The notes below the pieces were generated by a model. The model did not search any database, was not told where the DNA came from, and was given only the letters and a program-made list of their open reading frames with translations. Positions 37,123 to 48,765 of a DNA stretch of 64,000 nt are shown piece after piece. The DNA is taken from positions 21,591,001 to 21,655,000 of the forward strand of contig JAUCBN010000006.1 in NCBI GenBank assembly GCA_035048815.1, in the 5' to 3' direction. The translations under genes and the position numbers were made by a program. The stretch comes from Abelmoschus esculentus. Taxonomy: Eukaryota > Streptophyta > Magnoliopsida > Malvales > Malvaceae. Positions within the stretch are counted from its first letter, which is position 1. The number at the start of each line of letters is the position of its first letter.

Positions 37123-40020
37123 GTATTACCTGAAAAATGAATGCATGTTAGAATAGCTTTCCAAATTTTGCTCTTTCAACAAGAGAAAAACTATGCTTCT
37201 GTAAGCTCTTCTGAAATTTGATTCTTTTACAGCTCATTGTTAATGGCCTGTACAAATTGAGTATATTTATTTATTTTTAAAATGTTTGGGAGAGATATAA
37301 TTTTTAATTAGATAAAATAAAAAAGTATATTTATATTAAAATATATATCAATGTGGAAAATTTATATAAATGTAGAATAAAGGAGTATATGCAGGTTAAA
37401 TAAATTATAGCTTATAAATTTTAATTTGTGATCAAATAAAAAAATAAATAATTATATTTTTAAAAATATGAATTTAAGTCGTTTTATCTATTATAAGTTA
37501 TATATTCATTATTCAATAATTATCTCTTATTTTAAATAATTATATATTTTTATTTTTTAAAAAACAAATTTTATTTTATTATATTAACCTAAAATATTTT
37601 ACAATTTTTAAAAAACTTAAAATAAAAATTATTTTCTAAAACTAAACTACTATTATTCTTTTTAATTTTCATTTTAATAGAAGCGGTAAGCCGGAGCCCC
37701 GACTCGCACAACTCTCTAGCTTCTCTCTTCTCTCCTCTCTTACTGGCAGTGGCTAACCGGCGTTTGAAGTGTGACAGTGGGCGTAATCTTCAGGGAAGGA
37801 GGCCGGCGCCGGAGTATTTCTTCTTCAAAGTTCAGACTCCAACTCTCCAAGTATTTCTTTTCTTCTATTCTCCCATGTTTAACGCCTACTCTTATATTCT
37901 CCCAGATTTAGGTATAGTATAATAGAAATGTCGAGGCGTGCCAAAAACATGAACAACCCTTCTTCTTTATCAATTAGTTGATTGTCAGCATTAATCAAAA
38001 TGAAATGGTGTGCGTAACCCTCTGCAGTGCCAAATTTCTCGTGTTTTTCTCAGGGATTCAAACAACACCAAATTTGTTTTGCTTTGTTTCTTAAGCAGTT
38101 GATTACTATCACTAGAGCATATGATATAAAACGTTTTGTGCATATCATACACACCCAACTCCTTATAATTTTAGAAATCGCCGTTCCCTGTCCCCATACC
38201 CTTATTTGTATCGGTGCAACATAGCGTACAACTCTCAATACCCATACCCACTTTTCCTAGCATCAAGTTGAGCATAGGTTGAAGAGATTTTCAATGGTTC
38301 CAAGATGGGATAATCCTTGGTCTCTGAAAACGTATATGTTTAAGACTTACTAATGGATTTACTGTTGTCTTTGAAAGAAGACAACAATAATTGAATAAAC
38401 CCAGCAGATAAAAGCTGAAATCCATTGAATGTCTTGCGCTGCACACTTGAAGCAAGAAGAACAAATCTCCCTTTGTGCATGTAGACATGCCAAGTAACAT
38501 TCAATTTGCTTGTCTCCACCAACACAAGGGAATTTGAAGCATAACCATAAGGAAACAAGTCCAATCTACGCATAATTGTTGTCTCAGAACAAAAACGAGC
38601 TAGACCAAGATGTTCAAACAATAATTGTTGTCTGGATACTGAGGGAAACAATCATGCAAAATTATTAACGAAATGTCATTCATACCTCTTGCATGAATTT
38701 CATCTGCTAGGAATTGACTTCCTCTAGAAATCACTAGAACTCAATTTTAAGTAACAAATTCCATGTTGATTGCAGGTAGTTTTTCTCCAATAGACTGCAT
38801 CACCTTTATGTTGTTGTTAGCCTTTAAACTCCTTTTACTCTAGAATTATCATCCACCGTTGTGTCCCTCGAGATATCCAAGGGGTTTCTGACTTGCCTCA
38901 AATCCTTCCCTTTTTCCTAAGGTGGTAACTTTCTTTCTATGAACAAATAAAGTCTTTTCCTCTACTGTAATCCTTCTTGTCCGCATGCATCTTCTCATGA
39001 AAATCAGCAACTTCAGTATTGTTTCCATCCTCGTCAAATTCAAGGGCATTCACCAAACGATCATTCAATCCACCTTGTGTCGTGGGGTTTGCACGTCCAG
39101 CATCATGAAAGGTCTTTTTCCTTAATAAAATCAAACTTATCAGTGAGACCACCTTCCTGTAAGTCAAACTGGTTGTGGGTACCTTCTGGTCTGTCATTGG
39201 TTCCTGTCGCAGCCAAGGGCAAACTGCACGCGACAATTCTTCAGTCACGTGTTGTAGCACATACAATCTTATTTTTGATATTGATTTCCTCGACCTTGAG
39301 CTCTAGTGCAGTCAACCATGGCTGAAAAGTAAATCTTACTTTATACCCTAGATCTAGCGAGGCTCTGATTACCAAATTGATAGAGTGATTAAATGGGAAA
39401 ATAGCAGTGAATCAATAGAACTAGGGCTGAGAAAATGAGTAACGAATGATGGAACTTTAGAATACCTCTAGTTTTAATAGTAAATCAAAGTAAACAGTGT
39501 GAATGATATGGCTGTAAATATTTTACAGCTTATTTATACTAGTGTTAAAAATAAGGTTTTAATTCTAACCTTAGATTTACTCTAAATATAATATTAGTCT
39601 TAGTTCTAGATTTAACCCTAAGATATCTTATAATCCTATTCGTCTGACTATATCTATACTAATTAATTAATAAGACTAAAATAATAAATACAATAAAACT
39701 AAAAGCTCCTGTGTCAAAGAGGGGATATTGAGATTATCCTTATTTATGAATCTTGGTGCTATTGGGAATGTAAGATCAATGGCTCATGGTTATCTTTGCA
39801 AACCAAACGTGAGAAAGTTATTCTGCAATATAAGATTACTCGGGAATCTTACATGACTTGAATCAAATCCCCCTCAAGGTTATTTTTAGAGTATCTTATT
39901 CTTAGTATAAGTATGATTATTGTTGATTTATTATAGAGTTGTAGTTTTTTTATGTGATTGTAATATGTCTATTTGTATAAGTTCATAAGAGTTTTTGGTT
40001 GCTGTTATCATTTTTTCCAG
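37123..40020. other. RABD2 3' region, probable EMF2 leader exon, retroelement remnant
   Basis: 37123-37670 is AT-rich trailer. 37680-37855 is a sudden GC- and CT-rich block (ctctctagcttctctcttct) that looks like the first untranslated exon of the EMF2-like gene. A candidate decayed coding exon is at 38673-38708 and an LTR relic at 38830-39717. An open minus-strand stretch of 103 codons at 38340-38651 matches nothing I know. Confidence 0.45.
38830..39717 (-). mobile_element. LTR retrotransposon remnant: one LTR, primer site, gag debris
   Basis: On the minus strand, a possible LTR (39717 down to 39378; tgacacaggagc .. actctatca) is followed at once by atttggtaatcagagcc, close to the initiator-Met primer-binding site TGGTATCAGAGC. 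A leader with ATGGTTGACTGCACTAGAG and broken coding sequence continue to about 38830. No second LTR was found, so the element is truncated. Confidence 0.5.
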
Positions 40021-43000
40021 CTATTCAAGAAGCACAGATCAGATGTGCCGAGATGATTCCCGCCCGCATTTATCTGCAGAAGAGGAAATTGCTGCTGAAG
40101 AGAGTCTATCTATTTATTGCAAGCCTGTAGAATTCTATAACATTCTTCAAAGACGGGCTGTTAGAAGTGTAACATTTTTGCTTCTTGTTGCATCAGCCAT
40201 TTTCTTTTCATTGGCTAAGATTTTTGTTTTATCCTCAACACACATTTATGTTTTGATTTTATTCTACCTATTATTTGTGGCTTTCTTTCAATATTTTTTT
40301 TTATATATTTCAGCCATCATTTCTTCAAAGATGTTTGAGATACAAAATTCAGGCAAAACACAGAATGAGGTAATATTTTCAATCCAGTAATTAGATGGAT
40401 TATGTATTCCTGAAGTTTATGGTTGTAAGTGCTTTTTGTAGGGTACCCTTTTGTTCCCCATTGTAGTGAACTGATGGGAAGACATAATGGGATTTCAGAT
40501 CTTGTTAATACTTTTTGGTAAAGAATATAGAGATTTTAGAGATGAATCTTGATGGCTGTTAGGGTAGGCAAATCTTTTATATGTATTCTTATATTTACGA
40601 TGTATATGCTTGTGGGATTAGCATCGGCTAGGGAGCAATGAAAAGTTTCTTTACAATAGGCTTACATCTTTTTCGTATGAGTCTGGATGGGCTTATCAAG
40701 TAAAATGTCGATGCTGATTGTTAGTCTTGTTTTTGATGGTGTGCTGTCTTGTTTATTTTGATCAAAATTTGTTAATTTCAGGTAAATTTGAGTTATTAAC
40801 TTCATTTTATTTGATTCTATGTAGAATACAAATGTCAGTGTCCATATCGAGGATTGTGAATGAAGGTGTACTAACTCAAAGCCTTTTTCCGTTATACATT
40901 TTGTTGGCAAGAGTAGTTTCGGATGTTGTGGTTGCAGAGGTAAGGAGTCTCATGAGTTTACATTCAATGCTAAATACATTATTGTTGTTGTTGTTTTACT
41001 TCATGTATGATATATTTACCTTTTTTAGCCCACAATGAAGTATTCTGCAGTTTATCGTTTTCGTCGGGCATGTATCTTAACTAGCATCACTGGCATTGAG
41101 GGAAATAACCAAGCTCAAGCAAATTTTGTTCTCCCTGAGATTAATAAGCTAGCAATGGAGGCCAAATCTGGTTCGCTTGCAATTTTGCTTGTCAGCTTTG
41201 GTATGTATTTAATTGATCCTTTACATGGAGGTGCATTGATTAGATCCTTTATAATAGCTTAATTTTAGCAGGAATTGTTGAAATCTTCTTAAATATTTAC
41301 TTTTGTTTCGGCTACTTTATTTCACATTCCATTTATCTTGACAGCCAATGGAGGATGCTGCCTATGGGGTAGGATACCATTAGAATCATTATATTTGTCA
41401 TGGGAAAAATCCCCAAACTTCAGTTTGGGACAAAGAGCTGAGCTGATACTACCTGTTTACATGCATTCTTGCTTACTGAAGGTGTGGCATCGAAGCCTAT
41501 TGGTTACAATTTCTTTTCCTAAAAAAATCTCGAGTACTGTTCTACTAGTTGCTTAGAAACAATTTTAGTTAGTATCATTACAAAACTTTGGTTGTCTAAC
41601 ACTTGATGAAGGTTTTGTTTGTGGGTACATATTGCTGAGTCATTAATGTATCACTTCTAGGGCATTGCTCAAATTATGCTTCTGGGACAATTTTTTTTTA
41701 ATTTTCTTCTCATGCATAAAATAATATTACAAGGAATGATTCTGAAATTGAGCTTGGTTTCTGTTCCTTTCCCCGGAGTTTTGATTGGGCATATGCCTTA
41801 AGTATTATTCAACTATCTCTCAGACTGTACTTAACAATTCATCCTAACAATTGCTTGAGTTGAAGGGATAATTTGAACTCCTCCCATGTGCATCTATGAG
41901 GGCTTTGAAGAAATCTTTAACTGCGGTTGAGAAGTTGGTAGAAGCAGAGAATATTTTCAACAGTGTTGAAGGAGTATAATGCTCTAGAGAATGCAAGTAA
42001 TATAAGCTCTGTGTTCTTGGGGTGTTGGTTGTGTTGCTAAAGTATTCATGTTCATTCAGATTTCCACGAGCTTATCTGGTTTTCTGTGCGTGATTAATAA
42101 AGAACTGAACATGCCAGGCACTTTTGATGCTTTTATTGTTAGTGAAATAGCTTCCTTTAGATGATTTTAGTCAGTGTAGTAAGCAATGAATTTATGTTGT
42201 GATGATTGAAACATATATAATTTTTCTAACATCTGAATTGTGGGTAATTTTATTTTTCCTGCTGCAGTTGACTTGTTTGAATGAGGACAAATGCATCTTA
42301 ATAAAAAATTCGAGCAATTCTTTGCTAATGGTAATTCGCGTGTGTGCGTGTTTTTTTATTAAGACAGTTTTTATATTTCTTCTAGAAATATTTAACTTAT
42401 GGTATTTAATTTGGTCATTTGTGCTGCAAAAGAACCAACCACTGCAGCTTCAGGTCATCATTTCTGCCGAAGAGGTTGGGGAAAAGGAAAAATCTCCCTA
42501 TAATTCATACACATGCCGTGGCATTTCTTCTTCATCGCCGTCTTATATTATTCGGTAATCCTTGTAACAATTATAATAATAATTAAATGTACCTTTTCTA
42601 TTCTAATCAAACCTATTCTCCTATTTCCTGAAAATTTGATGTTATCCAGTTTTTCTTGATGTCAATATATGTGTACGGAATAACCATGTCATTCTCTCTA
42701 CTAGCTCATCACTTTCCATCATTGAGCTCTTTCAAGTCTTGATGAACATTTGAACTTTAAAATAATACTCAGATTCATTTATTCTCATATATCTTTGGCG
42801 CTCCTAAAAAAATTATTTTACAAGAATGTGGTGAAGGGTAAAATAATATGGTCTGAAACCTAAGTCTATCATTGATGATTGTTTGTGTTGAAATCATGAG
42901 TCATTTGTTTTTCCAAGACTGCCTTGCTTTATTGTTGAAGTTTCTACTATCCATAGATCATACAGCAGAATCAACTACTTTGTTTCATCTGTAAGGAGTT

Positions 43001-46000
43001 CGTTGACAATTTTTTTCATGATCCTTTTGGATAATTTATGTTTAATTTGATTAACTAAAAAACATATTCATATTTAAATGCTTTTAGACTTCAATTTTGT
43101 GTTTCAAAGCAAACTCACTCTAACCAAAAAAGAAAAAGAAAATTACAGATGAAAGAGAAGGATTGTGCATTTGTATTAGGTGCTTTCCTTCTTGAATTGT
43201 GCTCTTTATGTCTCTTTATAAGACTTTAACTTCGTTGCTTTTGGTTCTAGGCTGAGAGCAGGAAATGTCATCTTTAATTATAGATATTACAACAATAAGT
43301 TACAGAGGACGGAAGGTATTATTTCTTAAATCTCATCTTTTCTATTGGGACTGGGGGTTTGAATCATATACTTGTTGGGCCTTTGACTGTAAGTATTTGA
43401 AATGCGGGTGAGGATATAACTAGGAAATCAAACTTTGAAATTGAAGATATTATTTTTTGCTAGTAAAGCTGTTGGCATTATTTAACTTTTTGCTTGATGT
43501 TGGATCCTTTTCTTTAGCTGCCTGTACCCCTAAGCTATGGAGAATTTTTCTTCAAACTTTTTTTTTCGTTCTTATTGATTTAATGTCATAAATTCCAATT
43601 ATTTGCAGTAACTGAAGATTTCTCGTGCCCTTTCTGCTTGGTTAAATGTGCAAGCTTTAAGGTTGTTCCTTTTGCTTCTATTTTCCTCCTTTTGATTCAA
43701 ATGAACTTGAATCCGTATTACTTAGACATTTATGGTTGATGCTTAAATTTTTTTATAGGGTCTGAGGCATCACTTGCCAGCATCCCATGATCTCTTCAGT
43801 TTTGAGTTTTGGGTTGGTAAAATTCAGGAATCTGCAGTTGCATTTTAATAATTGATGCTTTCATACATACCAATATTTCTATTTTCTAATGCATAGTTAC
43901 TTTGTAGGTAACTGAAGAGTATCAAGCTGTTAATGTTACAGTCAAAACTGATAGTTGGAGATCTGAGGTAAGGACATTTTATTGCCTAGGCTTGAAGACT
44001 CTATTTGTTGAGTCGTTGACTGGTTTCTGATCCCCTTCCCCCTCTCATTGCTGAATTAAAAATCAGCTGCTAAATAAACTGATTTGGACAATTGTTAATG
44101 GATATGGCTGGCCCATTTTTTACTATCGATTCTTAAAAAATTTATACCGAAAAGTATACTATTTTTTTGAAATTTTAATTTTATTTTATGGAGGATCAAG
44201 GTGAAATTTGCCAATATTCCTCAATTTAGTTTTGTAGTAAGGTCCTAGCTTCATCTACAGATTGGGGAATTGGAGCAATGCCCATATAACTAGTTTCCAT
44301 AGAAAGTATATAATTTACATGTATGTGTTCTATTCAGATTGTTGCAGATGCTATTGATCCTAAACAACAGACTTTTTTCTTTTGGTAAGTTATTTAATTT
44401 TCCATTTTATGTGTTTCTGAGTCTCTTTTCGCATTATATTTCCATGAACTGAATATGGTAACTGGTGTGTATGCTAAGCTCAAAGCAACTGAAGCGTAGA
44501 CGACAGAAGAACCTAGTTCAAAATGCAAGGCATGTACGTTCTGTTTTCATGGAGTCAAAGCTGCAGGCAGGAGGCTGTGAGCTTCTTGACAAGGTTCATG
44601 GTATGACATTTTTATTAGTGATTGCATGGATTAGTTTAACTTTTTATTAAAAAATCATTTTGTTTAACCAAATTTAATATACCCTTGAAGAAAAAAGGTT
44701 GTCTAGGCACTCCCGGAGGATGAAAGTGAAACTAGGGTTACGGGGTTAAAAATGAAAACAGGTTGAGTGTGAGAATTTTATGTTGAGATATTGGTTTCTG
44801 GTATTTCCAATTATATTTTTCCAAATATGCTAAGGTAAAAAAAATTTAAGCAGCATGTTCTGGTGCAAAAGTTATGATGTATTAGATGGTTTTCTATGGT
44901 GCTCAAGTCCTTGGAATTGCAACAAGAGATGCCCAACCGCTACCAATTGATCATATGATCAAAGAAAATTAAAAGAAACTCTCTGGATTGAACTTGTTAA
45001 AAAAGCAGAGAACAATGGCATCATTTTCTTATTATTCACCAAGAAAATATAACTATATATACAAGTGTAATAGCGCAGGAAAATGAAAGAAATTACACTG
45101 AAAAAAATTCCATAACTTTTAGCCCTAGACAAACTACAGCTGTACAACTTATTTTAGGTAATTTACATCCTGTAACACTCTCCCTCAAGCTGGTTCCATT
45201 TTGTGAACAAGTCTGCAACTTGCTCTCCTGTTTTAACAACCAATAGAAATAATATTGTCAAAAATCTTTTCACAAATGAGGTGACAATCAACTTCGATAT
45301 GTTTGGTTCTTTCGTGATAGATTGGATTCGAGGCAATATGAAGAGCTGATTGTTTGTCACATCAAAGCTTTCCCAGTGATTGATTCTCCAACCTAACTTC
45401 AGTTATATGCACCCACATGATTTTACATGTGGACTGTGCCATAGCCTTATATTCCAATTCTACAGTAATCTACACTGGATTGAGATAAAACATTTTGCTT
45501 CTCCATGATACTAATTTCTCACCCATAAAGATTTCAAGTCCAGCCACCGACTACTAGAGCTGGAGATTCGCGAAAGAGATGAGAACGAAAACAATTTTCC
45601 AGGAAAAATCAAAGAAACTTGAGCTCTGATGCAATGTTAAAAGTAAATAATGGAGTAATTTTATTCACCAAGAAAATATAGCTATACATTCTAGTGTAAT
45701 AGCACTAGAAAAGGAAATAAATTAAACAAAAAAGCACCCTAACTTTAGTCCAAGACAAACTATAGTTGTACAACTTGTTTTAGGTAATACTTTACACCCT
45801 GTAGGCTGTAACAGAATTAATCAACCTTAAGGATCTTATTCGTCACTTTTAGTTCATCCAAGTATTGATGAAAGGGCTCTTGTTTCAGGTGGAACCATTT
45901 TACAAAATGCTAGAATTGGTGCTGTGGAGCATGCACAACATCGTCCATCCAGTTTCGATGTTGCTGGGGTTTCAGGCGCTGCTGGACAATCATATTCTGA

Positions 46001-48765
46001 ATCTGAATGTGTTCAACCAGTGACTGGAAACAATCTTGCATCCCCTGCCTTGTTGCAATTTGCTAAGACGAGAAAAATTTCGATGGAACGTTCTGATCCA
46101 AGAAAGTAGGTTTCAGTTTTTTCCTGTATTTATTGTGCGTTCTTAATACATTCCAAATCTGTGAATTGGTTAATGCATTACTTTTTTAAAAAAAATTAGA
46201 GAATTTCCGACTTAGTTTGATCCATGAATTTAGAGACTTTACCTAGTCATTATTGTGAACCTTTCTACAATAGACTTTCTTAGTGCAAATGGTAATAACT
46301 AATAATAGCCTCTGTCCGGTTATTGTTGCTAGAGAATGTTGGTCTCATAACTATAGGGGGTGGAAGGTACTTTATCTACTCACCTATCTGCAGTAGCGGA
46401 ACTCAACATTATTTGATGGGGGCCAATTTAAATAGTTCTTAGGGGGGGGGGGGGGGATGAAATATATATTTTCTGATGGAACAAAGCAATTTTATCATTG
46501 TCTCAACTTAAAATTTCTCAAATTTTTTATATTTTTGGGAGGGCCACTGGTCCCACAGACACTGTAATTCCTGATTCAGGCATAAATGGTTTAACTCATA
46601 TATCTATCATTTATATCCCAGTTTAGTAACTGAACTGACAAAAACAGTTTTGACCAACCAGCTCAAGATGGACGCGTGTTCTTTTAAAATTGGTGTGCTT
46701 ATTTGGACTTGTCTCTTTTTTGGTTAATTTTTCCTTCTCCACTCACCGTGCGCCAATTCCCCTAATAATTAATGCAGTGTTGTTGAACCATGAATATGGG
46801 TTTGATTTACTCCTTTCTGTCTTTTCAGCCGTACTCTCCTTCAGAAGCAACAATTTTTTCACTCGCATAGAGCGCAGGTGAGTGAGAACTTTGTAATTTG
46901 TGTTTGCTATTTGGGTCTGGAAAATTGCTATGATATCAATAATTTGTACAGTGAGACTAAGGGTAGGGAGGAAGAGGAAAAGAAAAACAGTGCCCGCTGT
47001 TGGTTACACTTATCTCACATGCACATTCACACTGTTAAAAGTTTGGGTCTAATTTCTGGTTTGTGGTCTAGCTAGTTGCTAGTGGGGACTGGTTCTGGTT
47101 TTCCCTTTTTGAGTGGTACTGGTATACTTGATGCATCTTTGCATTAGCTTTCATCAAGAAATGTCAAGCTTAGTACTAGTCAACTATGAAAGCTGTGCTT
47201 TGTTTAATAGTTTAAGCATCAAATCTCTTAAACTATCTCTCTCTCTTGAAGCCAATGGAGATAGAACAAGTACTGTCTGAAAGAGACAGTGAGGATGAGG
47301 TTGATGATGATGTTGCAGATCTTGAAGATCGAAGGGTATGTGTTTGTTTGGATTTTTAGTTGTTTATTCTTTGATAATCATGCTATTTGGATGCTTGTTT
47401 GGAAGGACTTATTGTTTTGGATTTTGGTCAGTGGCTAGCTAAGAATTGGAACCACAAATCACAATAACCATTCTGAAATTAATAGATTGTTTCCAAGGAA
47501 TATATGAAGGGTAATTTATGAAAAGATTTGTGTAGATTTTAATCTTATGAATGCTTTTGGGGATGCAAATTCTATTGATGTGTGACTCATTTACCTGCAA
47601 TGAGGACAAGCTAGGAACTGAAACCATTGAACTAATAATAATAAGGTATCAATAAGTAACCGGTAATGTTACCAACCATTACAAAATTAAAATTTTGACG
47701 CTCTGAATCTCTGCACAAATGTTTTTAGTTATTGGGGCTCCTAATGTATTGCATCTTGTTTTTTGTTTTTTTACTCGGTGAAGCCTTGTTTTACGAAGAT
47801 TGCATTAAGATGCTCTAGCATGTTGCAGATGCTTGATGATTTCGTGGATGTAACCAAAGATGAGAAGCAAATAATGCATTTGTGGAACTCATTTGTGAGG
47901 AAGCAAAGGTAAGCTTGTCTAACTCTGTGCTTTTTTTTGCTTTTCTTTGTTCCTTTTACCTTTCCAACTTGAAACTGGTTGACGGATTCATATAATCCTT
48001 CACATTATAAGTTCTCTAGAAAAGAAGGGCTAAACGGCAGGTCATAGGATTTGCCATTCTAATATAAGCCATGTTTCATGCATTCTCGCTTTGACATTCA
48101 TCTTAGTGGTTTCTGCTTAACAAATGCATTTGAACTGAATCTGCAAGAGCCATGGTTGTCTTCCCTCCTCTCTTTCTCTAACTATGATAACATTTTTCAA
48201 CACATACGAACCTATCTGTACGACTCCAATGAATTCATTTCCCTTGTCATTTGTTTCTCTTCTGTTGATTTGAAATAGTGTTGTGGACCTTCTGGTTGTT
48301 GATTTGCTTCTGTTCCTTGTACTTGATATTCGTATGTCAGGGTGTTGGCAGATGGTCATATTCCATGGGCATGTGAAGCATTTTCAAAATTACATGGGCG
48401 TGACCTTGTCAAAGCGCCAGCTCTCATCTGGTAGGTCCTCCATCGTTTGTTGTTCAATATTGTTAATATGTACATCCATGCCTTGTGCTTGTACTTTTTT
48501 CTCTACATCAATGGTAGTTTCATTCCCGTCTTTGTTTCACGTGTTTTCGCTTGCTTGATGCATAATGAGTTATCAGTTTCGCTACCCTCTTTTATATGTT
48601 CATTTGGATGTTTGATAACTAAGCATTCGTTGCATCGGCAGGGGTTGGAGATTATTCATGATCAAGTTGTGGAATCATGGTATCCTCGATGCTCGAACGA
48701 TGAATAATTGTAATATCATTCTGGAACAATACCAAAAACAGGACTCGCCTCCCGTAAAAGACTAA
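40021..48765 (+). CDS. EMF2: EMF2-like VEFS-box Polycomb protein, start exon not identified
   Basis: Recognisable exons: 40021-40168, 40314-40369, 40825-40939, 41041-41200, 41345-41481, 42268-42330, 42448-42554, 43251-43315, 43609-43661, 43759-43812, 43908-43967, 44338-44384, 44479-44600, 45889-46105, 46829-46877, 47252-47335, 47829-47908, 48341-48430, 48642-48765; phases close throughout. EMF2 is the Su(z)12-like subunit of the PRC2 complex that deposits H3K27me3 and represses flowering genes. It begins YSRSTDQMCRDDSRPHLSAE; then EESLSIYCKPVEFYNILQRR, SLFPLYILLARVVSD, the zinc finger CPFCLVKCASFKGLRHHLP, and the VEFS box: LLQKQQFFHSHRAQ, SERDSEDEVDDDVAD, MLDDFVDVTKDEKQIMHLWN, ADGHIPWACEAF and MIKLWNHGILDARTMNNCN. 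The usual first coding exon (MPGIPLV-like) is not found in good form. SFA joins directly to NGGCCLW, so about 20-25 residues common in relatives are absent. Intron 13 contains a mini-copia element. Confidence 0.88.
44990..45818 (-). mobile_element. Mini Ty1-copia element (TRIM-like) in an EMF2 intron
   Basis: Two LTRs of about 180 bases, 44995-45177 and 45635-45813, with TG..CA ends, share tttattcaccaagaaaatat-type sequence and caaactacagctgtacaactt (with small differences). Beside the right LTR, reading minus, is a primer-binding site (ttgcatcagagctcaag). The polypurine tract ttgagggagag precedes the left LTR. The 460-base interior retains only a relic of copia RNase H (EQVADLFTKWNQLEGE, minus strand, 45163-45360). 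Flanking 5-mers gaact and gaatt agree at 4 of 5. Total length 819 bases. Confidence 0.8.
46442..46456 (+). repeat. Run of fifteen G in an EMF2 intron
   Basis: Uninterrupted homopolymer; no function inferred. Confidence 0.8.

Noticed and set aside
38340..38651. Minus-strand open frame of 103 codons before the EMF2 exons
   Set aside because: No family recognised, no splice partners, and it lies in an intron-like, transposon-rich stretch.
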